Below, one piece after another: positions 1 through 9,024 of a stretch of DNA of 64,000 nucleotides. The position numbers were made by a program, and so were the translations under genes. The first letter of the stretch is position 1, and each line of letters opens with the position of its first letter. The notes below the pieces were generated by a model. It did not search any database. It had not been told where the DNA came from and saw only the letters and a list, made by a program, of their open reading frames with translations. Source of the DNA: Paenalcaligenes sp050487225 (GTDB lineage: Bacteria > Pseudomonadota > Gammaproteobacteria > Burkholderiales > Burkholderiaceae_B); assembly GCF_050487225.1 (NCBI RefSeq), contig NZ_JBKQGY010000002.1, forward strand, positions 620,001 to 684,000. Direction: 5' to 3'.

Positions 1-808
1 TCAGCACCAAGTCGGTGGCAGTCACACCATCGTTTAATTGGCCCGTTAGTTTAAAGCCCACCACACGCGGGATCAGCATGGAAATAGGCTGGCCCAACAT
101 GGCGGCCTCGGCCTCAATCCCCCCCACACCCCACGCCAATACGCCCAGACCGTTCACCATTGGGGTGTGCGAGTCCGTGCCCACACAGGTGTCGGGATAG
201 GCTTCATTCACGCCATCTTCAGTGCGACTAAACACCACGCGCGATAAGTGCTCCAAGTTCACTTGGTGCACAATACCGGTGCCCGGAGGTACTACTCTGA
301 AATTATCAAAAGCGCTTTGTCCCCAACGCAGGAACTCGTAGCGCTCAAGGTTACGGTGGTATTCAATTTCTACGTTGCGTCGGAAAGAATCATTGTGGGC
401 AAAGTCGTCCACAATCACAGAGTGGTCAATGACCAGTTCTACAGGAACCAGAGGATTAATACGGGTTGCACTGCCGCCTAAGGCCGACATCGCTTCGCGC
501 ATCGCGGCCAAATCCACCACCGCAGGCACACCGGTAAAGTCTTGCAGCACAACGCGAGCAGGGCTAAAAGCAATCTCTTTATCAGGTTCTGCACTGGGAT
601 CCCAACCCGCTAATGCCAGGATGTCTTCTGCTCGTACATTCACGCCATCTTCGGTACGCAGCAGGTTTTCCAACAAAATCTTTAGCCCGTACGGTAAGGT
701 CTTGACGTCAAGATCCTCACCCTGCACGGCATCAAGTCGGTATATACGATAATCCTGATCATTTACACGCAACGATGCTTGCGCGCCAAAGCTGTTCACG
801 TTACTCAT
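1..808 (-). CDS. acnA: Aconitate hydratase AcnA, N-terminal part (cut by window edge)
   Basis: TCA-cycle aconitase (citrate to isocitrate, cytosolic 4Fe-4S enzyme). About 269 N-terminal residues can be read, starting MSNVNSFGAQASLRV; the reading frame is open to base 1. Diagnostic AcnA stretches are LPYGLKILLENLLR, VLQDFTGVPAVVDLAAMR, VPPGTGIVHQVNLE and DTCVGTDSHTPMVNGLG, followed by GVGGIEAEAAMLGQP. The start at 808 is supported by a GGAG ribosome-binding site just upstream. The cluster-ligand cysteines lie outside the window, so integrity of the whole gene cannot be judged. AcnA proteins are usually about 900 residues. Family assignment is very secure. Confidence 0.95.
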   Translation of the reverse strand, partial: MSNVNSFGAQASLRVNDQDYRIYRLDAVQGEDLDVKTLPYGLKILLENLLRTEDGVNVRAEDILALAGWDPSAEPDKEIAFSPARVVLQDFTGVPAVVDLAAMREAMSALGGSATRINPLVPVELVIDHSVIVDDFAHNDSFRRNVEIEYHRNLERYEFLRWGQSAFDNFRVVPPGTGIVHQVNLEHLSRVVFSRTEDGVNEAYPDTCVGTDSHTPMVNGLGVLAWGVGGIEAEAAMLGQPISMLIPRVVGFKLTGQLNDGVTATDLVL

Positions 809-1099
809 ACCGCATCTCCAATTCCTGGTTACACACTATTGGGAACCCTGAAATGTTCTGCTGCATAACACCACAACCGTAGTCGTTCAGGGCATGGTGA
901 TACCCAGAACCTGCAGGGCCAGCCTATGGCCACTGTTACTGCCGTGAGAACAACTACATACTGTACGAACGTAATGCCACATTATGCTTGTTCAGACATA
1001 ACAGAATCATCGCCACACGCTACAAAATCTAACTTGGGCTACACACCAAAACGATTGTTACCCTACAAGCGTTTGCAGGCGCGTTACACCAAGCTCTTC

Positions 1100-1116
1100 T
1101 TCTATAGTTTATAGAA
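1100..1116. promoter_or_regulatory. Palindrome in the acnA upstream region (possible operator)
   Basis: TTCTATA-GTT-TATAGAA is a perfect inverted repeat with 7-base arms and a 3-base spacer, about 290 bases upstream of the acnA start. Its size suits a dimeric regulator such as a GntR-type protein, but no regulator gene is adjacent and the function is a guess. Confidence 0.3.
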
Positions 1117-1225
1117 AAATCTGTAGTCTGCCCAAATGCCGTACGCAAATATATGGGTTCTGCCTACTTCAGGCTGTGGAAACTATTATTTTTTAATACA
1201 GCACCTTAGCGTCTCTGCGTAGCTT

Positions 1226-1272
1226 AAAAAAATAAGCGCTATACCCCTTGCCACTGTCAGGGTATAGCGCTT
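1226..1272 (-). terminator. Intrinsic terminator after the iron operon
   Basis: A 13-base-pair stem (arms 1234-1246 and 1260-1272, AAGCGCTATACCC and its complement) has a 13-base loop. Read leftwards it is followed by a T-rich tract (A-run on the plus strand at 1226-1232). It lies 64 bases after the YncE-type stop codon and would end the minus-strand iron operon. Confidence 0.85.
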
Positions 1273-1335
1273 TCTCTGCCATCCTTGCTCTACTTGCCGT
1301 CACACAGAGCAAGGTTCACAAAGCTTGTACTGCCG

Positions 1336-2502
1336 TTATTCAAATGACAGCTTAGCTACACTTTCGTTGCTGCCTTTGCCAGCTTGTTCGCCATTTTTAA
1401 TACTGACGTATAACGCACCTGTCTGAGGATCCAAACGCGGTGTGTTCGGGAAATCGGGAACAGCCACACTGTGTAGCTCACGATCATTGTCGTTACGGTC
1501 GTATACCGTCACCGTGCCAGACACACGATTCGTCACAAACAAACGGCCACGTTCTTCATCCAACGCCAAGTTCACTGGGCCAGTACCCGTAGGAATGCTT
1601 TTCTCAATCTCACCCGTCGCTGGGTTAATCACCACAACACGGTTACCTGCGCCACGAGGTTTGTAATCCAGCTTAGCCAGATTCGCACGCACGCCATCAA
1701 CGTTGGAGCCACCTTGGTCAATCGCCAAAATACGGCCTGCTTTGTTATCAAACACCATGTTCAATAACTGGTCAGCCTGTACTTCCATGACACGATCCAG
1801 CTCTAAGGTTTTGGCATCCACCACAAACACTTGACCCTGCATGTTGGCGACATAGACTTTGCCTGCTTTAGGGTCCATCGTCACACCCGCTGCACCAAAA
1901 CCAAAGCCTGGCATCACTTTTTCTACTGCCAAGGTTTTCAGGTTCACCACATACAACGAGCTGTCATCAATCCAAATACCTGGCGCAAACAAACGACCTG
2001 TGGTGTTATCTACCAGCAGTTCACGTAGGTTGTGTGGATAACGTTCGGTAGGCTTACCATCAAAGCCCAGTGCATGAACTTTCTCGGCCAGTTTGGCCAC
2101 ACCCACCACATGGTTGGTGCGAGTATCAATCACCGTTACGGCTGCATCAAAGGCATTGCCTACGTATAAGCGGTTATTCTCATCATCCAAAGTGACGCCC
2201 AAACCGGGTAGATCCAGTGCAATTTCAGCTTCTACCGCCAGCGTATCCGGATTCAGACGGAAAATTTTAGGGTTGGCCGCTTCGCCCTGACCACCAACTG
2301 ATGCCACAAACACAGCGCGCTGTTTAGGCGAATAGGCCAATTCGTATAACGCCGGCGCAACTGCTGTACGCACCACTTTAGGGGCTGCTACTTCTGCCGT
2401 CATGGCACTTCCTTGTACTGAGGTGGCACGAAGATCTTTAGACCCCGCACATCCTGCGATTAATGCTGCTACCACTACGGTAGAAATCATTGCTACTTTC
2501 AT
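1336..2502 (-). CDS. YncE-type beta-propeller lipoprotein
   Basis: This 388-residue protein has a lipoprotein signal peptide with lipobox LIAGC (Cys18). Repeated propeller blades follow, with motifs such as LYVGNAFDAAVTVIDTRTN, VYVANMQGQVFVVDAKTLE and LFVTNRVSGTVTVYDRND, typical of YVTN/YncE repeat proteins. It is the last gene of the operon with the TonB receptor. In E. coli the iron-regulated yncE gene lies beside the TonB receptor gene yncD, so a periplasmic, membrane-anchored role connected with iron or siderophore handling fits. Its biochemical activity is not known from sequence. It ends just before a strong terminator. Confidence 0.85.
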   Translation of the reverse strand: MKVAMISTVVVAALIAGCAGSKDLRATSVQGSAMTAEVAAPKVVRTAVAPALYELAYSPKQRAVFVASVGGQGEAANPKIFRLNPDTLAVEAEIALDLPGLGVTLDDENNRLYVGNAFDAAVTVIDTRTNHVVGVAKLAEKVHALGFDGKPTERYPHNLRELLVDNTTGRLFAPGIWIDDSSLYVVNLKTLAVEKVMPGFGFGAAGVTMDPKAGKVYVANMQGQVFVVDAKTLELDRVMEVQADQLLNMVFDNKAGRILAIDQGGSNVDGVRANLAKLDYKPRGAGNRVVVINPATGEIEKSIPTGTGPVNLALDEERGRLFVTNRVSGTVTVYDRNDNDRELHSVAVPDFPNTPRLDPQTGALYVSIKNGEQAGKGSNESVAKLSFE

Positions 2503-2536
2503 GTTTACCTCGATGTTTTGTTATGTCACCAACTGA

Positions 2537-2839
2537 TCAACGCCGTTTCAGGCGTTCAATCAGAACAAAAAAATACAGGACCAATCCCGCCGCTACACTG
2601 GTATGCCCGCTATACGCCGCCAAACCTTTTCCCCATCCCAACTGCTGCACAGCCACTACCGCCGCTACGATCAATAGCAACCACCCCACACTGCGTAATG
2701 TACGCGTCACGCTAATGGGCATTTCTCGCTCAAATACGTCTTCTTGATGTCTGACCATGGCAAAACCCAAACACAAAAAGCCCAGCCAAGACGTCAGTAG
2801 TAACACCACATGCGTACCCCACCATGCCTGATCCATCAT
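2537..2839 (-). CDS. DUF3325 family small membrane protein
   Basis: About 100 residues with three to four hydrophobic segments (for example VVLLLTSWLGFLCLGFAMV, VGWLLLIVAAVVAVQQLGW and VAAGLVLYFFVLIERL). This size, composition and position match DUF3325 proteins, which follow PepSY-type membrane proteins in TonB-receptor operons of Pseudomonas and Bordetella relatives. The start overlaps the stop of the preceding gene (ATGA). A second ATG at 2836 has better spacing to AGGAG, so the true protein may be one residue shorter. An inner-membrane location is likely; the function is unknown. Confidence 0.75.
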   Translation of the reverse strand: MMDQAWWGTHVVLLLTSWLGFLCLGFAMVRHQEDVFEREMPISVTRTLRSVGWLLLIVAAVVAVQQLGWGKGLAAYSGHTSVAAGLVLYFFVLIERLKRR

Positions 2840-4461
2840 GACTCCTGCGTGGTTAAGGTCGGCGCTGCAACCGGCGGCCGCTTTTTCGCCACGGGACGTG
2901 GGCGAGGCGGTTGGTGCTTAGCGACCCGCCATGCCATAGCCGCATGGACAATCGCCAACAGCCACAGGCTTAGGTCAAAGCTTAAAAACAGCCAACCCGC
3001 TTGAGCAAAGCTGGATTGCATGCCCTGCCCCAACCCCAACATATTCGCGATAGGAAGCAAAAAGCACAGCCCTGCCGCTACCGCTAACAACTCAACCCAA
3101 GCACGCTTAGCAGGACGCACCAAGGCCCAGACCAAGGTGGCTAGCCACACCAAGAAGAACCCATGTATTTCCCACTGTGCACGATCAAGCATCTCTACGG
3201 GCAACCAACGGTTTAGCCAGAAAAAAGCCACCATGGCGATCGATAACCCAGCAATGGAGGCAATATTGAGCCGCTCTACCAACCTAAAGCCAAAATACGG
3301 TTTATCTGGATCAGGCAATTTGCTGCGACGTTTCACTGTCCACAACACTAGCCCTGACCCCACCATCGCCGTCCCTACCAGCCCGACAATGAAATACAAC
3401 CACCGTGTTTCTATGTCGGCAAAACGTCCCAAATGCAGGCCATAGAGCACACCTTGCGTTGTCGCTACAGCGCCAGAACCATCCTTAGCATGTAACAGCT
3501 CACCCGTCACGCCATCAAAGACCACATACTTAGGCGTAGTAGACACTTGTGCTGTCTGGCTTTGCACCATTGATACGCGAGCATTGGCATCATTAATGTT
3601 GCTCACCTGCACGCTGCCTATGGTGGATTTACCCCATCGCTGCTCAGCTTGCTCAACCAATGGTGCCAATGCCACTAAGGTAGCCGGTACACCAGCAGGT
3701 TTCGGCGCAGCAGGCTGCATAAAACGCATCTCACTGGTCACCGCTGCTTTATCGGCGGGAGTAGGTAAGCTTTGCAGCCCCCAAGGCATATACAGCACCA
3801 TCAAGGTGACCAAGCCACTCCACGTAATCATGAAGTGAAATGGCAGCCCAAATACCGATAACGCCGCATGCGCATCCAACCACGAACGCTGGCCTTTTCT
3901 ACGTCTGAAGGTGAAGAAATCCGTGAAGATTTTCTTGTGCGTAATCACCCCACTGATAATGGCCACCAGCATGAACATGGCACAAAAACCAATAATCCAT
4001 CTGGCCCACAAACCCGACATGTAGTGAAAATTAAAGTGGAAAGCATAGAAGAAGTCACCACCGCGCGTTGCCCTCGCACTGACCTCTTGCCCACTCGCGG
4101 GATCCAATGTGACGCTTTTGAACCCGCGCCCACCCGCTTGTGGGTCCCGCCACGATGCTGTGATCGTAGGCTTACGCTCTGTGGGCAACTGAATACTGAC
4201 TTGGGTTAACTCAGGCTGTTGTTCGCGTATGGCATCTACTGTGCGCTGTACCAATGCAGACACATCACCGGCCTGATGCTGCACAGCCAACTCAGGCCGC
4301 ATGTATTGAGAAATTTCTTCTCGGAAAAATGAGGCTGTACCGGTTAGAAACACGGCATAAAGCACCCACCCTACCAACAACCCTGTCCAGATATGCAGAT
4401 CGGACATGGTTTGTCGTATACCACGCGGCTTAGGCGGTGCTTTTTTGATGACATCGCTCAT
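2836..4461 (-). CDS. PepSY-associated transmembrane protein (putative ferric-siderophore reductase)
   Basis: This 541-residue inner-membrane protein has an N-terminal helix (about 25-45, WTGLLVGWVLYAVFLTGTAS) followed by PepSY-type periplasmic segments. Further helices lie near 155-175 (WIIGFCAMFMLVAIISGVIT), 205-230, 350-380 and four in the C-terminal third. Proteins of this PepSY_TM family sit beside siderophore receptors and are thought to act in periplasmic or inner-membrane release or reduction of iron from siderophores. It overlaps DUF3649 by 4 bases and DUF3325 by 4 bases, so translation is probably coupled. The C-terminus ends in a Pro/Arg/Lys-rich cytoplasmic tail. Confidence 0.85.
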   Translation of the reverse strand: MSDVIKKAPPKPRGIRQTMSDLHIWTGLLVGWVLYAVFLTGTASFFREEISQYMRPELAVQHQAGDVSALVQRTVDAIREQQPELTQVSIQLPTERKPTITASWRDPQAGGRGFKSVTLDPASGQEVSARATRGGDFFYAFHFNFHYMSGLWARWIIGFCAMFMLVAIISGVITHKKIFTDFFTFRRRKGQRSWLDAHAALSVFGLPFHFMITWSGLVTLMVLYMPWGLQSLPTPADKAAVTSEMRFMQPAAPKPAGVPATLVALAPLVEQAEQRWGKSTIGSVQVSNINDANARVSMVQSQTAQVSTTPKYVVFDGVTGELLHAKDGSGAVATTQGVLYGLHLGRFADIETRWLYFIVGLVGTAMVGSGLVLWTVKRRSKLPDPDKPYFGFRLVERLNIASIAGLSIAMVAFFWLNRWLPVEMLDRAQWEIHGFFLVWLATLVWALVRPAKRAWVELLAVAAGLCFLLPIANMLGLGQGMQSSFAQAGWLFLSFDLSLWLLAIVHAAMAWRVAKHQPPRPRPVAKKRPPVAAPTLTTQES

Positions 4462-4739
4462 AGCATTGCCCTCAGATCAGGCCAATTTGCCATAGGCCAT
4501 AGCACCGCCACCGGAACAATCACACCCAACCATGCACGTTTAGCTGAACGTACAGCAAACACCCAAATGACGACTGCCGCATATACTAAAAAGCTATACA
4601 ACATGCCAAACATCACCGCCTCAGCGGGCTCTTGTGGCAAGCGCAACATAGCAATAGAAAACAAAGCAGCCACCACATACCCTCCTATGATGGCTGCTAC
4701 ACACCGCGACAACAGCGGCAAATAACGTAACGCTTGCAT
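4458..4739 (-). CDS. DUF3649 family small membrane protein
   Basis: This 93-residue protein has three predicted membrane helices (CVAAIIGGYVVAALFSIAML, AVMFGMLYSFLVYAAVVIWV and AWLGVIVPVAVLWPMA). DUF3649 proteins are typically found directly between a TonB-dependent receptor and a PepSY membrane protein, exactly as here. It starts 5 bases after the receptor stop and overlaps the next gene by 4 bases. It is probably a small inner-membrane partner of the PepSY protein in iron uptake. The family call rests on size, topology and neighbourhood. Confidence 0.75.
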   Translation of the reverse strand: MQALRYLPLLSRCVAAIIGGYVVAALFSIAMLRLPQEPAEAVMFGMLYSFLVYAAVVIWVFAVRSAKRAWLGVIVPVAVLWPMANWPDLRAML

Positions 4740-4744
4740 GCCGC

Positions 4745-7189
4745 TTAGAAGTCCACGCTAGCCGAGAACATAATAGTGCGAGGTGCGCCTAAACCGCTGC
4801 CCAACGAGCTGGCCCAGTATGCTTTGTTACCCACGTTCAACACTTGCGCACGCAAGGTCACATCTCTACCCGCAACCACCGTGCTGTAGCGTGCACCCAC
4901 ATCAAAAATGGTACGTCCGGCCACAGACATCGAATTATCTGCATTGATGTACTGTTTGGATGTGGCGACCGCATTCGCCGTTAAGGTCAGGCCATTCAGG
5001 TACGGAAGATCCCACTCCACACCCGCCTTGGCTTGCCATCGTGGCATAGAGGTTGCATAGCGACCTTGGTTCACACCGCCTGCGGTACGAGTCAGTTTGG
5101 CTTGTGTATACGCTACGCCCCCTAATAGACGCACGCCCTTACCTGGTTCACCCATAAAACCAAACTCTAAACCTCGGTTACGCTGCTCGCCATCAAACGA
5201 GAAAACATTTGTGACAGGGTCGGTATAGCTGCTAGGGCGTTTGATTTCAAAGGCGCTTAACGACGTGATCAAGCTGCCACTGTCCCACTTCACACCCACT
5301 TCGTGCTGTTTGGTTTTGTACGGTGCAAAGACCTCGCCCGCGTTGGCCGCAGTCACTGGGGCAGTAGCGCCTTGGCTTAAACCTTGGATGTAGTTACCGT
5401 AAATCGAAACCTGATCTGTGACTTTGAACAATGCCGCTACTGTTGGGGTAAATGCCCCTTCATCGTAACGGTTGGTACGCCGTCCGGTATTGGCGTCAAA
5501 AGTATCACTCACAATGTTCTGATGACGTACACCTACGGTTAACTGTAAGCGATCATCAAAAAATGACAGCATGTCGGCCACACCGAAACTGGTGATTTTG
5601 ACTTCACCCGTTTTAGGCAGGCTAGCGTATCTAAAACTCGTGTCTACTTTTGGCCCCCACTGTGGATCATAAATGTTCGTGATCCAATCGTTAGGCATCA
5701 TATTACGTTGAAAACCAAAGTAATAATCGTGATGATAATAAGAGGCATTAAATGCCACTTCGTGACCAATAGGGCCCGTACTGAATTGCGTACGTATACC
5801 GGCATCAGCAGAATCTTTCTTATAAATCATGCGCTGAAACGAGTAGTTATTCTTGTAATCACCCTCTTCATTGAAAAGCGTGTTGGTTGAGCTCGCTAAG
5901 GAATTGAACTTGGTTTTGCTATGCCCAAAGTTGGCATAGGCCATGGTTCTATCCGTGATATCCACTTCCGCGTGCAATAACGCCGCTTTGTCTTCGGTAG
6001 TCGTAAACGTCCAATCTGGCGCTAATAAGGTATTGGATTTAGGAGGCTCGGGAACTTCCATGCCTTTGGCTAAGGAAATACCGCGATTCAGACCACTAAT
6101 ATGGTCTTTGTTGGTGTATAAATCGGCAGAAACACGTACACGATCAGTACGCCAGTCCAATCCCAAAGACGCTAAATCTGCACGCTTAGACTGCCCTTTT
6201 ACAGCGCTATCGCCGTCTCGGTACATGGCGTTAAAGCGCACACCAAATTGCTTATCTTCACCAAAGCGCCTACCCAAATCTATATGCGTACCAAATTGGG
6301 ATTTTTCTGCATAGGTACCAGTCAAGCGTGCTAGCGGCTCATCCCCTGCACGTTTAGGTACCAAGTTAATGCTACCGCCTACCGAACCACCGGGAGGCAT
6401 ACCATTTAGCATGGCTGCTGGCCCTTTTTGTACTTCTACTCGCTCAACGAACTCAGGTGTAATGCGCCAGTAAGGCACCATGCCATACAGACCGCCCAAC
6501 GCGATATCACTATTGCTGACGGAGAAGCCTCGCAAACTGAAGCTGTCCCCAATCATGCCGGTAGAACCGTTGCTAAATACGCCTGGGTCAGTCGCCGCAA
6601 TAATACTGGACAGTTCTTGAGCTTGTTTATCTTGTATGTAGCGATCGGTATAACTCACCACGTTAAAGGGTGTGTCCATGACGTCTTTGTTACCCAACAA
6701 CCCCATACGACCACCTGTAGCGACTTGGCCACCCGCGTAGGCCGGCTCTACGCTTGTAGCAGCTTTACCCGCTACGCGTATTGCGCTCAACTGCGTCGTT
6801 TCTCCTGCGGCAGGCGCAGAAGCTCGTGACAGCGTCACATTTCTACCTTGTCGACGATATTGCACAGGCGTACCTGCCAACATACGTTGCAAGGCTTGCT
6901 CTGGGGTCATCACCCCTTTAACCGGCGTGATTTGAATGCCACCCACCACATCGGGGGTATAGAAAAACTGTAATGATGTTTGACGCCCCAACTCGATTAA
7001 GGACTCATCTAACGATCGTGCAGGAAGGTCAATGGCTACAGCCGCATCTTGCGCCTGCACCCACGACGAAAAACCCACCATGCCCACCGACATGACCGCA
7101 GCGGTAACTAACCTCAAACTCAAAACAGAACGACATGCCAAGCGGCGCGGCGCATGATAAACAGAATGACGACTCACGATTCTAAGCAT
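4745..7189 (-). CDS. TonB-dependent siderophore receptor with STN signalling domain
   Basis: An 814-residue outer-membrane receptor. A long signal peptide ends near residue 48 (SSWVQAQ). An STN (secretin/TonB N-terminal) domain follows at about 53-105 (AIDLPARSLDESLIELGRQT and ITPVKGVMTPEQALQRMLAG), then the plug from about 160 (DTPFNVVSYTDRYIQDKQAQ and VEVQKGPAAMLNG). The rest is the beta-barrel, ending in an aromatic residue (SASVDF) as is usual for such porin-like barrels. The STN domain marks it as a transducing receptor that signals through the adjacent FecR and sigma factor. The ferric-siderophore ligand is not predictable from sequence; the FpvA/FoxA-like group is likely. Confidence 0.95.
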   Translation of the reverse strand: MLRIVSRHSVYHAPRRLACRSVLSLRLVTAAVMSVGMVGFSSWVQAQDAAVAIDLPARSLDESLIELGRQTSLQFFYTPDVVGGIQITPVKGVMTPEQALQRMLAGTPVQYRRQGRNVTLSRASAPAAGETTQLSAIRVAGKAATSVEPAYAGGQVATGGRMGLLGNKDVMDTPFNVVSYTDRYIQDKQAQELSSIIAATDPGVFSNGSTGMIGDSFSLRGFSVSNSDIALGGLYGMVPYWRITPEFVERVEVQKGPAAMLNGMPPGGSVGGSINLVPKRAGDEPLARLTGTYAEKSQFGTHIDLGRRFGEDKQFGVRFNAMYRDGDSAVKGQSKRADLASLGLDWRTDRVRVSADLYTNKDHISGLNRGISLAKGMEVPEPPKSNTLLAPDWTFTTTEDKAALLHAEVDITDRTMAYANFGHSKTKFNSLASSTNTLFNEEGDYKNNYSFQRMIYKKDSADAGIRTQFSTGPIGHEVAFNASYYHHDYYFGFQRNMMPNDWITNIYDPQWGPKVDTSFRYASLPKTGEVKITSFGVADMLSFFDDRLQLTVGVRHQNIVSDTFDANTGRRTNRYDEGAFTPTVAALFKVTDQVSIYGNYIQGLSQGATAPVTAANAGEVFAPYKTKQHEVGVKWDSGSLITSLSAFEIKRPSSYTDPVTNVFSFDGEQRNRGLEFGFMGEPGKGVRLLGGVAYTQAKLTRTAGGVNQGRYATSMPRWQAKAGVEWDLPYLNGLTLTANAVATSKQYINADNSMSVAGRTIFDVGARYSTVVAGRDVTLRAQVLNVGNKAYWASSLGSGLGAPRTIMFSASVDF

Positions 7190-7323
7190 CCTTAATGCAG
7201 CATAAAGGCATTACCACTACACGGTAATCACCATAAACAGTTATGAGGTCACGACAACCTCTTCATGCATACAGACGCTTTAACCCCACCGTAACCTGAA
7301 TGAGATTTATTCTTATTTTGTTA

Positions 7324-8334
7324 CTAATTGTAAAATTGCTGTAACGGGAAGATTTCAAACGCACGATTTTGGGCGTTTTCTTTCACACCCACGGGGATAA
7401 TATGTGGCAGTGCTTCCAGAAATGCATAGGGGTCATCCAATCGAAACACCCCTGATACCTTCAGTTGCCCTAATTGCGCGGTAGTGAGCTGTACCGACAA
7501 ATCGTTATACCGTTTAAGTTCTTGAATCGCGTCACGCAATGACGTACCCCTAAACACGACTTTGCCCTCGCTCCATGCAACGGCCTTATGCGCATCCGCT
7601 GGCACGGCGGCCAACACCCCTTCTGTCACGCGCAAGGCTTTCCCTGCTGCTAACGCTTGGCGCACTGGGTGCCATCTAGGCCCTGTTTCTACCTGCACAG
7701 AACCCTCCAATACGGTCACGGTGAATCCCTGATCCGCTTGGTAAATATTGAATTGTGTCCCGGTCACCTGCACGGAGCCCATGTCCATCTGCACAATGAA
7801 AGGGGAGTTGGCGACGGTTTGCACGGCGAACAAGGCCTCGCCCTTTTGCAAGTTAATGAGCCGTTTGTTCTGACTAAAGCGCACCTCAGCCACCGTATCC
7901 GTATTCAACATCATGCTAGAACCATCTGGCAGCATCACATTACGTTGTTCGCCTTGCGCGGTGGTATAGACCTGTTGAAAGGTGATTGCTGCGCCCCATT
8001 GCCATGGCCCTACGGTCACGGCAGCAACACCTGCTGCGCCCGCCATTGCCAAGCCATAGCCTAGAAAAGCACGACGCGAACGGAGTGGCTTACTCTGTCG
8101 TGAAGTAGATGCTTTTTGAGACTGCGCCGCACAGGCCTGCGGCAACTGCTCTGTCACCGCCCACAATGCTTGAATACGCTGGTAGTGCGTCTGGTGTTGA
8201 GGGTCGCGTGCTAACCATGCATCGAAATCTTGTTTTTCTTGTGGTGTCATATTGCCCGAGCGAAAGCGCTCATACCAATACGCTGCCACATCTCGCGAAT
8301 CTGTCAGTGTGTCTACTTCTATACGGTCACTCAT
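7324..8334 (-). CDS. FecR-family anti-sigma/signal transducer
   Basis: This 336-residue protein starts with a cytoplasmic domain typical of FecR (WYERFRSGNMTPQEKQDFDA and WLARDPQHQTHYQRIQALW). One membrane anchor lies near 88-110. The periplasmic FecR domain at about 115-215 contains GEQRNVMLPDGSSMMLNTDT and GEALFAVQTVANSPFIVQ. A C-terminal secretin-like domain (RGTSLRDAIQELKRYNDLSV) contacts the receptor STN domain in this family. It lies between the sigma factor (38-base gap) and the receptor (134-base gap), the classical order for cell-surface signalling in iron uptake. Confidence 0.93.
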   Translation of the reverse strand: MSDRIEVDTLTDSRDVAAYWYERFRSGNMTPQEKQDFDAWLARDPQHQTHYQRIQALWAVTEQLPQACAAQSQKASTSRQSKPLRSRRAFLGYGLAMAGAAGVAAVTVGPWQWGAAITFQQVYTTAQGEQRNVMLPDGSSMMLNTDTVAEVRFSQNKRLINLQKGEALFAVQTVANSPFIVQMDMGSVQVTGTQFNIYQADQGFTVTVLEGSVQVETGPRWHPVRQALAAGKALRVTEGVLAAVPADAHKAVAWSEGKVVFRGTSLRDAIQELKRYNDLSVQLTTAQLGQLKVSGVFRLDDPYAFLEALPHIIPVGVKENAQNRAFEIFPLQQFYN

Positions 8335-8372
8335 GCGCTACGCCACCTCTATCAATACAAGACATAAGGCAC

Positions 8373-8861
8373 TCATAGATGATCTTGTAAATGTCGGATA
8401 GTACGCATCATATAACGCTCTACCATATTTAAGGACACGCCCAGCTTCTGAGCGATCTCACTATTGCTAAGCCCTTCTACCTGGCGCAACCTAAAGGCTT
8501 CCTGACACGCATCAGGTAACAGCGCCAACGCCTGCTGCATAGTACGCATCAATTCATTGGCCTCATAGTGTTCTTCTGCACTGGCAGAAGTAGGTACAGC
8601 ATCTTCCGCTAAGTCGTCCACGTTCTGCGTTTGTCGAACCTGCTCTGATCTGTAGATACTGATAGATTGATTCATCACGATGCGATGAAAATAGTGCGTG
8701 GAATTTCTGGGCACCACCTGCCCCATTTCCAACATTTTAAGTGCCGCATCTTGGACAGCGTCCTCGGCATCCTGCTGAATACTGGCGCGTTTAACCCATC
8801 CTCCTAGTAGCTCGGCATAACGGATAAGCCAGTTTTTCTCTGGCAATACAGGCTGGGTCAT
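8373..8861 (-). CDS. FecI-type ECF sigma factor
   Basis: About 162 residues. The sigma-2 region includes DAEDAVQDAALKMLEMGQ. The sigma-4 helix-turn-helix includes ALALLPDACQEAFRLRQVEG followed by LSNSEIAQKLGVSLNMVERY. FecI-type factors transcribe the cognate TonB receptor operon once the receptor signals through FecR. I chose the ATG at 8861; a GTG at 8879 gives six more residues and neither has a strong ribosome-binding site. A Fur-box-like sequence lies just upstream, so the regulator itself is probably iron-repressed. It heads the seven-gene iron operon. Confidence 0.92.
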   Translation of the reverse strand: MTQPVLPEKNWLIRYAELLGGWVKRASIQQDAEDAVQDAALKMLEMGQVVPRNSTHYFHRIVMNQSISIYRSEQVRQTQNVDDLAEDAVPTSASAEEHYEANELMRTMQQALALLPDACQEAFRLRQVEGLSNSEIAQKLGVSLNMVERYMMRTIRHLQDHL

Positions 8862-8893
8862 GGCCACACACAATTTCACTCAAAACACAGAAC

Positions 8894-8912
8894 GATAATA
8901 ATTATCATTTAT
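8894..8912 (-). promoter_or_regulatory. Fur box upstream of the fecI-like gene
   Basis: GATAATAATTATC is a perfect palindrome (8894-8906), extended by ATTTAT, and is a good match to the Fur consensus built from GATAAT repeats. It lies 33-51 bases upstream of the ATG and in a convenient position to block the promoter. It implies that iron-replete Fur represses the sigma factor and so the whole uptake operon. Confidence 0.8.
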
Positions 8913-8957
8913 TAATGAGAAAAAACCAAGAACAACCCATTTTCGTCTCACTAGGCA

Positions 8958-8996
8958 AACAAAAAACAGCCATGGCAACGGGCACCATGGCTGTTT
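8958..8996 (-). terminator. Intrinsic terminator of the terC-family gene
   Basis: A 12-base-pair stem, AAACAGCCATGG (8964-8975) with CCATGGCTGTTT (8985-8996), has a 9-base loop. Read leftwards it is followed by a T-run. It lies 28 bases after the terC-family stop codon and before the Fur box. Confidence 0.85.
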
Positions 8997-9024
8997 GATA
9001 CAACAGTAATAGAATGCGTGGGTA

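Larger units (their letters stand above)
809..1335. other. Gene-free stretch upstream of acnA
   Basis: This 527-base stretch lies between the acnA start (transcribed leftwards) and the end of the YncE-type gene. A short plus-strand reading frame at 926-1114 has no ribosome-binding site or recognisable protein features. The stretch holds a small palindrome (1100-1116) and an intrinsic terminator (1226-1272). The acnA promoter must lie here, but I cannot place its boxes with confidence. Confidence 0.6.

Noticed and set aside
926..1114. A 62-codon frame upstream of acnA
   Set aside because: There is no ribosome-binding site and the composition is not protein-like; it lies in the promoter region.
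7300..7320. Second Fur box upstream of the TonB receptor
   Set aside because: The AT-rich sequence here matches the Fur consensus poorly and is not palindromic; I could not separate it from chance.
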